From Vreelandella neptunia (GTDB lineage Bacteria > Pseudomonadota > Gammaproteobacteria > Pseudomonadales > Halomonadaceae), in assembly GCF_034479615.1 (NCBI RefSeq), contig NZ_CP140255.1, positions 2,666,001 to 2,730,000 on the forward strand: a stretch of 64,000 nt of DNA, given 5' to 3'. The position numbers and the translations under genes are program-made. Of this stretch, positions 20,078 to 28,525 are shown one piece after another. Below the pieces are notes generated by a model. The model searched no databases. It was not told the DNA's origin and saw nothing but the letters and a program-made list of their open reading frames with translations. Within the stretch, counting starts at the first letter, position 1, and each line of letters begins with the position of its first letter.

Positions 20078-21328
20078 TTACAGGTTATTCACGCGGTATT
20101 TTTCACGGAAACGACGGATCATCAATACGGACACCAAGTTGAGTGCGAGTGTGATCACGAAGAGCACGAGCCCAAGGGCAAAAGCTGATAATGTTTCGGC
20201 ACTTTCAAACTCCTGATCGCCGGTGAGCGCCGCCACGATACGCACAGTCACAGTGGTCATATCTTCAAGCGGATTAGCGGTTAAATTAGGTCGCATACCC
20301 GCCGCCATAACCACGATCATGGTTTCACCCATGGCACGAGACATACCCAAGAGCGACGCGGAGATAATCCCCGGCATGGCAGCGGGCACTACCACATCAC
20401 GAATCGTTTCCCCTTTGGTCATACCCAGCGCCAGGGATCCTTGGCGCATGCTATCGGGCACCGAATTGATCACATCATCAGATAGCGATGAGATAAACGG
20501 AATGATCATAATGCCCATCACAATGCCAGGGGCCAACGCATTGTTATAAGACGCATCGAGCCCCAGAAAACCGGCAATATTGACAATGATCGGCGCCACG
20601 GTGATAGCAGCAAAAAAGCCATAAACCACGGTAGGAATACCCGCCAACACCTCTAACACCGGCTTAGCAACGGTACGCACTTTGCGCGGTGCAAATTCAG
20701 ACATATAAATTGCAGACAGCAAACCGATAGGCACTGCCACCAGCATAGCGATGGCGGTAATCATAAAGGTGCCAGCAAACAGCGGTACCGAGCCAAACTC
20801 AGCGCCGCTGCCATCACCGCGACCCGCGGACGCTAAAAAGCTAGCGCCAGGATTCCAAGTGGTGCCGGTGATGAACTCCCAGAAGCTGTGCATTTGGAAA
20901 AAGCGCAGCGCCTCGGAAATAATCGAAATTAAAATACCAAAGGTCGTCAAAATGGAGATTAACGCTGCACCGGCCAGGGCCATGCGAATGACCCGCTCAA
21001 TGGCTTGGCGGGCATGGAAATCGGGTTTTACTTGATTAAGACTCACCAGGAGCCCGATGGCGGCTATCACTAAGCTCGCCGCCAGCAGGTAAAGCGTAGG
21101 AATGTCGGCGCCTATTAGCAGCAAAACGAAAGCGCCCAGGGCACTCACCACCACGGCTGGCCCGGCGGTGGAGAGTACGGTAAACCAAGCGTATTGGTCA
21201 GGCTGGGCGAACATCGCCGTACCCGCGCTACGTAACCGGGTGGCTTTAGAACGGCCAGCAAAAAAAGCCAGCAGCCCCAGCAGCAATAATACACCGCAAA
21301 AAATCAGAAGAAGCTGGTTGGTCTGCAT
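20078..21328 (-). CDS. pstC: Phosphate ABC transporter permease PstC (extended form)
   Basis: 416 residues. About 110 N-terminal residues with three extra hydrophobic segments precede the usual permease. The core has FITGTTWNP, ISEALRFFQ, MSEFAPRKVR and the coupling loop ALGMTKGETIRDVVVPAAMPG. It pairs with PstA. The extended N-terminus is typical of marine and halophile Pst systems, from memory. GAGAGAG precedes the ATG. A strong hairpin lies between pstS and this gene. Confidence 0.92.
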   Translation of the reverse strand: MQTNQLLLIFCGVLLLLGLLAFFAGRSKATRLRSAGTAMFAQPDQYAWFTVLSTAGPAVVVSALGAFVLLLIGADIPTLYLLAASLVIAAIGLLVSLNQVKPDFHARQAIERVIRMALAGAALISILTTFGILISIISEALRFFQMHSFWEFITGTTWNPGASFLASAGRGDGSGAEFGSVPLFAGTFMITAIAMLVAVPIGLLSAIYMSEFAPRKVRTVAKPVLEVLAGIPTVVYGFFAAITVAPIIVNIAGFLGLDASYNNALAPGIVMGIMIIPFISSLSDDVINSVPDSMRQGSLALGMTKGETIRDVVVPAAMPGIISASLLGMSRAMGETMIVVMAAGMRPNLTANPLEDMTTVTVRIVAALTGDQEFESAETLSAFALGLVLFVITLALNLVSVLMIRRFREKYRVNNL

Positions 21329-21376
21329 CGCATCTCTCTCACGTCGTCACCGGTTAAGAAACCTATCAACAAAACG

Positions 21377-21400
21377 GGTCGGCAGCTTGCACTGCCGACC
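21377..21400 (-). terminator. Hairpin between pstS and pstC (likely partial terminator)
   Basis: GGTCGGCAG, a 6-nt loop, CTGCCGACC gives a perfect 9-bp GC-rich stem, followed on the minus strand by a short T-rich stretch (CGTTTTGTTG). It lies 24 nt after the pstS stop. It can explain higher output of the binding protein than of the permease genes, by attenuation or by protecting the pstS mRNA end. Confidence 0.65.
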
Positions 21401-21423
21401 TCTTTTACAACTGACCTACCAAC

Positions 21424-22437
21424 TTACTTAAGAACGTCTGCAGTCATTGCAGTGCGATCTGCAACGGCCTGGCGCCACTCTTCGCGCTCTGCTTCTGGCA
21501 GAACGATCAAACCGATATCACGCAAGTAGCCGTCATCGCCAATCATCATTTCGCTCATAAACATATCGACGTAATCGTACATCGGCGGAACTTCTTCAGC
21601 GTGCTGGTTCTTCACGTAAAACCACAGTGAACGCGCGATAGGATAGTCACCGGAACTGATTGCCTCAGCTTCAGGCTCGACACCATCAATGCTGGCGGCG
21701 CTGATCGTGTCAGTATTCTCTTCAAGGAAAGAGTAGCCGAAGATACCGAAGGCACCGGTGTCTTCTGAAAGGCGCTGAACGATCAGGTTGTCATTTTCAC
21801 CGGCATCGATGTAAACACCGTCAGAGCGGATATCGGTGTAGCCTTCATCGCCGTAAACATCCATACCCTCGGACGAAGATTCCATTACCAGCTCTTCAAA
21901 AGCATCGCGGGTACCTGAAGTTGTCGGCGGCCCATAAATGGAGATTTCACGGTCTGGCAGCGAAGAGTCGATTTCGCTCCAGTTGGTGTAGGGGTTTTCA
22001 ACCAACTCGCCATCAACCGGCACCATGGCAGCTACCGCCATGAAGATCTGTTCGCGGGTTAAGGCAACGTCATCGTTTTCGCTTGATTGGCCCAATACGA
22101 TACCGTCAGAACCGATTTTAGCCTCGGTGATATCGGTAACGCCGTTCTCTTCACAACGCTCGAACTCAGACACTTTCATGCGGCGTGAAGCGTTCGTAAT
22201 ATCCGGCGTGCCTTCACCAACACCGTTACAGAACAGGCGCAAACCGCCGCCCGAACCTGTTGATTCAATAACAGGGGTCGGGTTACCAGTAGTAGCACCG
22301 AACTCTTCAGTTACGTAGCTGGCGAACGGGTAAACGGTACTGGAGCCTACGATACGGATTTGATCACGGGCCTGAGCAACACCGGCAACGCTCATTACAG
22401 CAGCCGCGATAACGGTGGTTTTGAGAATACGGTTCAT
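21424..22437 (-). CDS. pstS: Phosphate-binding periplasmic protein PstS
   Basis: 337 residues. A Sec signal peptide (about 1-23, ending VAQA) precedes the mature start RDQIRIVGSSTVYPFA, the classical PstS phosphate-binding opening. TGSGGGLRLFC, GPPTTSGTRDAFEEL and LWFYVKNQH follow. The mature protein is very acidic, as expected for a periplasmic protein of a halophile. It delivers phosphate to PstCAB and may discriminate against arsenate, which matters next to the arsenic island. A Pho box lies upstream. Confidence 0.95.
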   Translation of the reverse strand: MNRILKTTVIAAAVMSVAGVAQARDQIRIVGSSTVYPFASYVTEEFGATTGNPTPVIESTGSGGGLRLFCNGVGEGTPDITNASRRMKVSEFERCEENGVTDITEAKIGSDGIVLGQSSENDDVALTREQIFMAVAAMVPVDGELVENPYTNWSEIDSSLPDREISIYGPPTTSGTRDAFEELVMESSSEGMDVYGDEGYTDIRSDGVYIDAGENDNLIVQRLSEDTGAFGIFGYSFLEENTDTISAASIDGVEPEAEAISSGDYPIARSLWFYVKNQHAEEVPPMYDYVDMFMSEMMIGDDGYLRDIGLIVLPEAEREEWRQAVADRTAMTADVLK

Positions 22438-22498
22438 GCGAAATACTCCTGTTCATGTAGGGATCTGGCCTTCGCAAGGCATACCTTGCACTGGTTCC

Positions 22499-22516
22499 AT
22501 GACAACTTCATGACAG
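22499..22516 (-). promoter_or_regulatory. Pho box (PhoB-binding site) of the pst operon
   Basis: On the minus strand CTGTCATGAAGTTGTCAT is two 7-bp repeats of (C)TGTCAT at 11-bp spacing, close to the E. coli consensus. It lies about 62 bp upstream of the pstS ATG, in the place of a -35 element. It predicts induction by PhoB under phosphate starvation. An inverted repeat GCAAGG-CATA-CCTTGC lies in the leader at 22474-22489. Confidence 0.85.
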
Positions 22517-22567
22517 CGAGCAAAACGTAGAAAAATTTTCGTTACATAGAGGCAACCAAGCCTTACA

Positions 22568-23299
22568 TCACCACAAAAGTCCTAGCGCCGCGAGGGTGCA
22601 CAACGCTAGTGAAGCTCCCTGCAGAAGGCGTCTATCCAGACGGTGGGCAATAGCATCAGCCAAGGCGTTACCGATTAACACCATAGGCAGAAAGGTAAGC
22701 GCGACCTGAAAATGCCAAAGCTGAATCTGGTCAGCCAAGGCGAGGGTGATGAAGGTCAAGAGGGAGGTCAAAATGAAAAAGGCAGCTAAGTTGCCACGCA
22801 CACGATCAGCAGGTAGGCCGTGCATTAAGAGCACGATGGGCGGGCCACCAATAGCCGCTACGGTGCCGAAAATACCTGAGAGCACCCCCGCGCCAAACAG
22901 CGTTATTCGGTTTACCGGCAGTTGAAAGCGGCACAAAGTGACGAGAACCGCAAACAACACGATCACTGCAATCAGCTTTTCTAACACAAACATGGGGGCG
23001 GCAAGCAGCAGCCAAATCCCTAGCGCATTACCGGGAAGGCGCCCCACTAGCGCCATGCCAATGGAGTCCAGGCGCACCTCGTGCCAGTAGTGACGCACCA
23101 TCATTAGCGAGACGGTAAATCCAAACAACACTAGAACGACTGGCACCAGGCGAGGCTCTAGCATCAACAGTAACGGCGCGCCAATAATGGCTAAACCAAA
23201 ACCGGTGGCGCGTTGGACAAAGGCACCCAGCAACAGTACGGCGGAGCAAGCGAACCAGGTACTCATGGGCATATTGACCCAAGCCAGCATGCTATCCAT
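22568..23299 (-). CDS. TauE/SafE (TSUP) family membrane permease
   Basis: 243 residues with seven to eight hydrophobic segments. The family motifs GAFVQRATGFGLAIIGAPLL and GVLSGIFGTVAAIGGPPIVLL are present in the two halves. Members export sulfite, organosulfonates or related anions; the substrate here is unknown. The ATG at 23299 sits in the last unit of a 13-bp tandem repeat whose units all contain ATG. Starts at the Met codons ten and twelve codons further in are possible too. It follows the Bcr/CflA gene by 73 bp. Confidence 0.85.
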   Translation of the reverse strand: MDSMLAWVNMPMSTWFACSAVLLLGAFVQRATGFGLAIIGAPLLLMLEPRLVPVVLVLFGFTVSLMMVRHYWHEVRLDSIGMALVGRLPGNALGIWLLLAAPMFVLEKLIAVIVLFAVLVTLCRFQLPVNRITLFGAGVLSGIFGTVAAIGGPPIVLLMHGLPADRVRGNLAAFFILTSLLTFITLALADQIQLWHFQVALTFLPMVLIGNALADAIAHRLDRRLLQGASLALCTLAALGLLW

Positions 23300-23364
23300 T
23301 CAACTTATCCATGCAAACTATCCATATGCTCTATCCATACGCCCTGTCCATACACCCTATCCAT
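23292..23364 (-). repeat. 13-bp tandem repeat, six units, each with an ATG
   Basis: On the minus strand six copies of ATGGATAG plus five variable bases follow at exact 13-bp spacing (plus-strand unit starts 23292, 23305, 23318, 23331, 23344, 23357). Two units differ by one base (ATGGACAG, ATGGATAA). The last unit contains the start codon of the TauE/SafE gene. Each GGA lies eight bases before the next ATG, like a weak ribosome binding site, and units encode overlapping mini frames such as M-D-R-A-Y-G-stop. Confidence 0.9.
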
Positions 23365-23372
23365 TTGAAAAA

Positions 23373-24560
23373 TTATTCATCCGCAGCAGGTGCTTTAGTC
23401 AGTTTGCGTACACCGATATTGCCTAGCAACGCAGCACCCAGCATGGTGAGAACCATGGGCCAGAGATGCTCTACCTCGAACAGCCCTACCATCACTCCCG
23501 CGAGGGCGCCGCAGGTAAACTGGATGCCGCCCAGCAGCGCCGTTGCCGTGGCGCTGATATGACCAAAATGATCCAGTAACGACGAGATCGCGTTGGGCGT
23601 GATCAGCCCGATCATACCGGTAAACAGCATAATCAACGGCACCACGATCACTAGCGACGCAATGTCCAGGGCGGTCACCGCCACCAACCCAAGCGCGGCC
23701 ACCAGCTGTATAAGCAACCCTAAACGCAAATTCTGCTGGGGAGTGCGCTTGCGGAGCAGATGAATATTGACCCGGTTGGAGAGCGCAATCACCACCACAT
23801 TGACCCCAAACACCAGCGGATAAGTGCCAGGTGAGAGGCCAAAATAGTCGAGATAGAGAAACGGCGAAGCGGTCACGAAGGCAAACAGGCCCGCAAAGGA
23901 AGCCGCTACCGCACAGATATAGCCCATGCCTTCACGGTGCTTAAGCACGCTGGCGTAATTGCGTATTACCTGCCGTGGTGAAGCGGCAGGCAACGACATG
24001 TCGCGGGTTTCAGGCAGACGCGTGCCTAACAACCAGAGTAAAAAACCTGCATAGACGGCCAGGAACACAAAAATCAGCCACCAGCCAGCCACATGCAGCA
24101 GCAAACTGCCCACCGCTGGCGCCACCAGCGGCGCCAGCATCATAATCATCGCCATGGTGGACATCACTTTAGCGGCCTCGCGCCCGCTAAAACAGTCGCG
24201 CACAATCGCCGCCGAATTGACTACACAGGCTCCTCCACCCAGCGCCTGGATAAACCTCCAGAGCAGCAGCGTGGGCAAACTGTCCACCATCGTAATAGCA
24301 AGACTCGCCAGCATAAACACCACCAGTCCACCTAGCAGCACTGGCTTTCTGCCCATGCGATCCGAAAGCGGGCCAAAGCAGAGTTGGCCCAGCGCAAAGC
24401 CGAACAAAAATACGCTGATGGAGAGTTCAGTACGATGAATACTGGCGCCGATGCTCTCGGCAATGATACCCATGGCAGGCAAATATGCGTCGATAGCAAA
24501 GGGTGCCAGCGCAGTATTGGCGGCCACCAACAGTGCTACCCGGCGAGGATTAAGATCCAT
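23373..24560 (-). CDS. Bcr/CflA family multidrug efflux MFS transporter
   Basis: 395 residues with 12 membrane segments. The opening ALAPFAIDAYLPAMG, the loop GPLSDRMGRKPVLLGG (MFS motif A) and QALGGGACVVNSAAIVRD (motif C region) are typical of Bcr/CflA drug:proton antiporters. Reported substrates include bicyclomycin, sulfonamides, L-cysteine and florfenicol; none can be assigned from sequence. It heads a transcript that probably continues into the TauE/SafE gene. Confidence 0.92.
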   Translation of the reverse strand: MDLNPRRVALLVAANTALAPFAIDAYLPAMGIIAESIGASIHRTELSISVFLFGFALGQLCFGPLSDRMGRKPVLLGGLVVFMLASLAITMVDSLPTLLLWRFIQALGGGACVVNSAAIVRDCFSGREAAKVMSTMAMIMMLAPLVAPAVGSLLLHVAGWWLIFVFLAVYAGFLLWLLGTRLPETRDMSLPAASPRQVIRNYASVLKHREGMGYICAVAASFAGLFAFVTASPFLYLDYFGLSPGTYPLVFGVNVVVIALSNRVNIHLLRKRTPQQNLRLGLLIQLVAALGLVAVTALDIASLVIVVPLIMLFTGMIGLITPNAISSLLDHFGHISATATALLGGIQFTCGALAGVMVGLFEVEHLWPMVLTMLGAALLGNIGVRKLTKAPAADE

Positions 24561-24700
24561 GGGTCTCCTTAAGGCGATAATGCACGCACTGGAATAGATA
24601 GGCCGCTAATCATAGCCGATTTTAAGGCGTTTGTCGGGGTGGGGCACTATCGAACGATAGCCCTTGGAGATGGCCAGGGGCTTATCAAGGTAAGGAGAGC

Positions 24701-25219
24701 TTAGTGGTGCGTCGTGGCGTCTTGGGACTCAAGCATCTCAACCAACGGCTGAAACTGCTCACGGTTATGCTCGTTCATATGCATTAAAATACGGTGGGCT
24801 TCCAGGATGCGATCACGCAGCCCCTCCTCGTCGGCTGGCTCTTGGGGCAGCTCTTCAAGCTCATTGTTGAGCGTACTCGCCTGTTGTAGCGGCGCTTCCA
24901 TCAGCGTGAAAAAACGCGCAAAGCCCATCACATCCAGCATCTGCCGCACATCAGGATTATCGACAATAATCGTCGGCGGCTGCTCCAGGCGCCCTTTCAC
25001 CGCCATCGCGACCTTGGCCAGAAAGCCAAGCGCCGTCGAATCGACATTGGTGGCTTCACGCAGGTCAATCAGCACGGCACGCAGGCCCGGCGTCTCGGCG
25101 AGACGTTGGGCTTGGGTATCCAGCGTGGCGCAGAGCGTCAAACGCACATCGCCACACAGTTTTAAAACAAAAACACCAGAATCGAACGCCGCTTTAATGC
25201 GGCCTTCTTCAATCAGCAT
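24701..25219 (-). CDS. STAS domain protein, anti-sigma factor antagonist
   Basis: About 172 residues. The N-terminal STAS domain (residues 1-105) has LKLCGDVRLTL and the NVDSTALGFLAKVA segment with the serine that is phosphorylated in SpoIIAA-like proteins. The C-terminal 60 residues are acidic and helical, of unknown role. It overlaps the end of the phosphatase gene by about 11 bp, so the two are coupled. It resembles HsbA, the anti-anti-sigma factor that links biofilm and flagellar control in Pseudomonas. ATG 25225, two codons earlier, is an equal choice of start. Confidence 0.85.
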   Translation of the reverse strand: MLIEEGRIKAAFDSGVFVLKLCGDVRLTLCATLDTQAQRLAETPGLRAVLIDLREATNVDSTALGFLAKVAMAVKGRLEQPPTIIVDNPDVRQMLDVMGFARFFTLMEAPLQQASTLNNELEELPQEPADEEGLRDRILEAHRILMHMNEHNREQFQPLVEMLESQDATTHH

Positions 25220-26414
25220 GACCAAATCCGCTCACCATCATGATTGTTAGATCATCGGGTAAAGCATCGCGCTCTTGGTTGGCATCAAACTCCGCATCTC
25301 CTTCGGCAAGAAGTGCGTTTGTTTTTGCTAGCCGTTCGCGCAACTGCTCAAGCGTTACACTCTCGCTTACTAATTGCTCAAGCTCCTTGAGCCGCGTGTC
25401 GAGCGTTTTACCCGGCAAGCATTCCAATACTCCATCTGAGCAGAGCCATAGACGAAATTTATTCGGCAATGCACAACTCAGCGAAGGATACTCCACATCG
25501 GGGAAAAGGCCTACCGGCATTCCCTCTCCTTCCAAACGGCGTAGCTCTCCCTCTGCCGCCAATAGGGGCATGGGAAGCTGCGCGCCGAGCGAATAGTGCA
25601 GAGTATGCGCCTCGTGGTCAATAACACCGACAAATAAGGTGGCATGTTTACCAATATCGGTGCCCTGCAGCTCACGGTTCATCGCCTTTAACCAATCAGG
25701 CGGCAGATCTTCCGGATGCTGGCCATCCCACTCACTCAGCCAGCGGTTGCATAAATATTTGAGCAGCACGGTAACAAACGCCGACGAAGCGCCATGCCCC
25801 GATACATCGGCGAAATAGAAGGCGCTGTAGCGCTCGTTATAGCGTTGGTAATCGAGGAAATCACCAGACAAGTAGAGCGAAGGGGCGAATATATAGTCGT
25901 AAAACACCCCGTTAATCACCTTGGGCCGCAGCGGTAACAAACGCCGCTGAATATGCCCACCGCTCTGCTGATCCATCCGTAACAGCGCCAGATGGGTCTC
26001 CAGGCTCTCGTTTAACTCCGCCAGCCGCGCATGGTCACGCTCGCGCTCCAGCGCCAAATCGTTGAGCTCTATGGCCTTACGGATCATTCGTCGCAACAGC
26101 TCAGCGTGACGCAGCGGATGGACAATATAGTCCACCAGCCCTACATCAATCGCTTTGATCAAGTCGGCGTCCTGACGCGAGTCGCTAACGACCAACGTTG
26201 GCAGGCGTCGCGTTAGGTGTGTCCACTGCTGCCGCGGAACTGCTCGGGCATGGGCAACAATAAGCGCCGTGCCAGCGGGTAAATGCTTGATATCGTCAGC
26301 AGCAAACACCCACATGTCATCGCAGGTAATCGCTTCAGCAAGCGCATCGCGCTCACGACCGGGTTCGTCGATCACCGCGATCAACTGCTTAGAATGCTCC
26401 ATCATGAGCCTCAA
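25209..26414 (-). CDS. SpoIIE/RsbU-type protein phosphatase with degenerate receiver domain
   Basis: 401 residues. Residues about 10-125 have the length and hydrophobic pattern of a receiver domain, but the phospho-acceptor Asp is replaced (LIVAHARAVP) and the conserved Lys before Pro is His (VDYIVHPLRH). A coiled linker leads to a PP2C-like phosphatase (about 170-400) with metal ligands in SGDFLDYQ, FADVSGHGASSAF and DDLTIMMV intact. It should dephosphorylate the neighbouring STAS protein. The layout resembles HsbR of Pseudomonas, without an HPt domain. The start overlaps the mlaA stop by 4 bp. Confidence 0.88.
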   Translation of the reverse strand: MRLMMEHSKQLIAVIDEPGRERDALAEAITCDDMWVFAADDIKHLPAGTALIVAHARAVPRQQWTHLTRRLPTLVVSDSRQDADLIKAIDVGLVDYIVHPLRHAELLRRMIRKAIELNDLALERERDHARLAELNESLETHLALLRMDQQSGGHIQRRLLPLRPKVINGVFYDYIFAPSLYLSGDFLDYQRYNERYSAFYFADVSGHGASSAFVTVLLKYLCNRWLSEWDGQHPEDLPPDWLKAMNRELQGTDIGKHATLFVGVIDHEAHTLHYSLGAQLPMPLLAAEGELRRLEGEGMPVGLFPDVEYPSLSCALPNKFRLWLCSDGVLECLPGKTLDTRLKELEQLVSESVTLEQLRERLAKTNALLAEGDAEFDANQERDALPDDLTIMMVSGFGHAD

Positions 26415-27235
26415 TCAGTGACTTCGTCGCCACCAGAGTCACTGTCATCCTGACCACTGTTGTCAAAATCGCTGTCATCAAAGTCGAAGGTTTCGCTGGC
26501 AAAGGGGTCATCGCCCAATTCTCCATCGCTCACCTCAAATTGGCGGCTCTGTAAGTAAGCATCACGAATAAAACGGTAGCGATCGCCGCGAATCAGCTCT
26601 TCCTGGTCGAGCAAACCCGCACGAATATCAATCACATTGAGTGCGGAAAGGCTCACTCGAACAGCATCGTCTTCTACATAATTAACGGGGTTCGTCGCCA
26701 TGTTAGCGGGCATACCTGTGGTATCCCGCAGCGTGCTGGGGCCAAAGAAAGGCAGCACAAGATAACGCGAATCTTCCCACCCCCACACCGCTAACGTTTG
26801 GCCAAAATCTTCTTCATCCGCAGTAATTTCCATTAGGGTGGCATAATCTAACAGTCCGCCAATGCCTACCGTGGAGTTAATTAAAAAACGTGATGTGGCG
26901 AGACCCGCGTTGGCCGGTTTGCCTTGCAGAACGCTATTAAGCGCAGTACGCACTTCACCTAAGTTGGAGAAAAAATTACCTACGCCCGTTTCTACCGGGT
27001 CGGGGGTGACAGCGCGATAGCCTTTTGCCACCGGCTTGAGTGCGTAACGATCCAGCACATCGTTAAACGCAAACACTTTGCGGTTAAAGCCTTCCCAAGG
27101 GTCTTCGGGAGCAGCATTTTCCGCCATTTGTGTACTGGCACAGCCACCGCTTGCGAGTAACGTCACCAGCAGTAGTGGCACCCCTTTGCTACGCAGCGAA
27201 AGCGCAGGCTTTTCGTTATTTAACCACTGCCACAT
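26411..27235 (-). CDS. mlaA: MlaA (VacJ) outer membrane lipoprotein
   Basis: 274 residues from ATG 27235, which has AAGGA seven bases upstream; a TTG at 27253 would extend it by six codons. A signal peptide ends at the lipobox-like LLASGGC, slightly unusual in having Ser-Gly-Gly before the Cys. The body has DPWEGFNRKVFAFND, the MlaA hallmark, and ATSRFLINSTVGIGGLLD. MlaA takes misplaced phospholipid from the outer leaflet and passes it to MlaC. The C-terminal 35 residues are a run of Asp, Ser and Glu. Other mla genes are not nearby. Confidence 0.93.
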   Translation of the reverse strand: MWQWLNNEKPALSLRSKGVPLLLVTLLASGGCASTQMAENAAPEDPWEGFNRKVFAFNDVLDRYALKPVAKGYRAVTPDPVETGVGNFFSNLGEVRTALNSVLQGKPANAGLATSRFLINSTVGIGGLLDYATLMEITADEEDFGQTLAVWGWEDSRYLVLPFFGPSTLRDTTGMPANMATNPVNYVEDDAVRVSLSALNVIDIRAGLLDQEELIRGDRYRFIRDAYLQSRQFEVSDGELGDDPFASETFDFDDSDFDNSGQDDSDSGGDEVTD

Positions 27236-27276
27236 GACATTTTCCTTTTTCAATTCCCCTGCACCTTTACAGACAT

Positions 27277-28398
27277 CTACAAACGACGAATAACCACGCA
27301 GCCCGCGCTATAGCCCGCGCCAAAGGAGCAAATTACGCCAATATCACCCTCCACAAGTTCCTCGCGATGGAGGTGAAAGGCGATGATAGAACCCGCTGAA
27401 CTGGTGTTGGCGTAGCGATCCAAAATAATCGGCGCCTGTGTTTCACTCGGGTCATAGCCCAATACTTTGCGGGCAATCAAATCGTTCATATGTCGGTTAG
27501 CCTGGTGTAACCACATGCGTTTCAGATCGCCACCGGTTAACTCTAAGGAGGCCAAATGGTCGGTGATCAATTTAGCCACCATTGGGCAAACTTCTCTAAA
27601 CACCCGACGCCCTTCCTGCACAAACAGCTTGTCCAAGGCGAGAGGGTCACTGTCCGTTACGCGGTTAAGGAACCCTGCATTATTACGGATCGCGTTGGAA
27701 AACTGGGTAACCAGCCGCGTACCGAGAATTTCAAACTGCTCATCGGCCACCGCAATGGCGCTACTTTCTAGTACTACAGCGGTACAAGCATCGCCGAAAA
27801 TGAAGTGACTGTCACGGTCTCGAAAGTTGAGATGCGCCGAGCAAATTTCCGGATTGACCACCAGAGCGCGCTTAACACTGCCGGAGGCTATGGCATTGGC
27901 AGCCGTTTCAATGGCAAAGGTCGCTGAACTACAGGCGACATTCATATCAAACCCATAGCCGCTTGCTCCCAGAGCCTGCTGCACTTCCACTGCCACGGCA
28001 GGGTAGGCACGCTCCAGGTTTGAGCAGGCGACAATGACCAGTTCAATGTCAGTTGCATCCACCTGAGCGGCGGCCAGCGCCTGCCGCGCAGCAGCGGTTG
28101 CCATCTCGCACTGGATAGAAGGTTCGTCGTTGCCCCGCTGCGGCAGTTTAGGCCGCATACGCTGTGGGTCAAGGATTCCAGACGCATCGAGCACGTAGCG
28201 GCTCTTAATTCCGGAGGCTTTTTCGATAAATTCACTGCTGGAATGCGCCAGCGATTCACGCTCACCACGCTGAATCGAATCGGCATACTGCGCATTTTCA
28301 GCGTCTACCCAAGCATTAAATGCTGCCACCAGGGCCGCATTATCAATGGCGTGTTCCGGCGTATAGAGCCCTGTACCGGTTATCACCACATGTGTCAT
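27277..28398 (-). CDS. Beta-ketoacyl-ACP synthase III-like protein (FabH family)
   Basis: 373 residues, a thiolase-fold condensing enzyme. The catalytic triad is Cys156 (NVACSSATFAI), His298 (WLHQANRHMND) and Asn331 (RYANTSSAG). At 373 residues and with an insert in residues 30-95 it is longer than housekeeping FabH (about 317) and resembles Pseudomonas PA3286, which joins octanoyl-CoA from beta-oxidation to malonyl-ACP. That role is inference. GAGGAG precedes the ATG. It lies 24 bp upstream of the mlaA frame on the same strand, so the two may be cotranscribed, a plausible lipid-homeostasis pairing. Confidence 0.87.
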   Translation of the reverse strand: MTHVVITGTGLYTPEHAIDNAALVAAFNAWVDAENAQYADSIQRGERESLAHSSSEFIEKASGIKSRYVLDASGILDPQRMRPKLPQRGNDEPSIQCEMATAAARQALAAAQVDATDIELVIVACSNLERAYPAVAVEVQQALGASGYGFDMNVACSSATFAIETAANAIASGSVKRALVVNPEICSAHLNFRDRDSHFIFGDACTAVVLESSAIAVADEQFEILGTRLVTQFSNAIRNNAGFLNRVTDSDPLALDKLFVQEGRRVFREVCPMVAKLITDHLASLELTGGDLKRMWLHQANRHMNDLIARKVLGYDPSETQAPIILDRYANTSSAGSIIAFHLHREELVEGDIGVICSFGAGYSAGCVVIRRL

Positions 28399-28525
28399 GC
28401 CAATCTCCTCTAAGCGGCTTGCCGACGTGACCGGCCATCAATGTAGCGTGCAACTTACGGCGAACCCATCACGTTACTGTGTGCGTAAAATAGCGGTTTT
28501 TCCAGCAACTTTTTTCAACCCCTAG

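Noticed and set aside
24641..24663. Terminator after the STAS gene (CTATCG-AA-CGATAG)
   Set aside because: The stem is short and neither side has a T tract, so termination is not supported.
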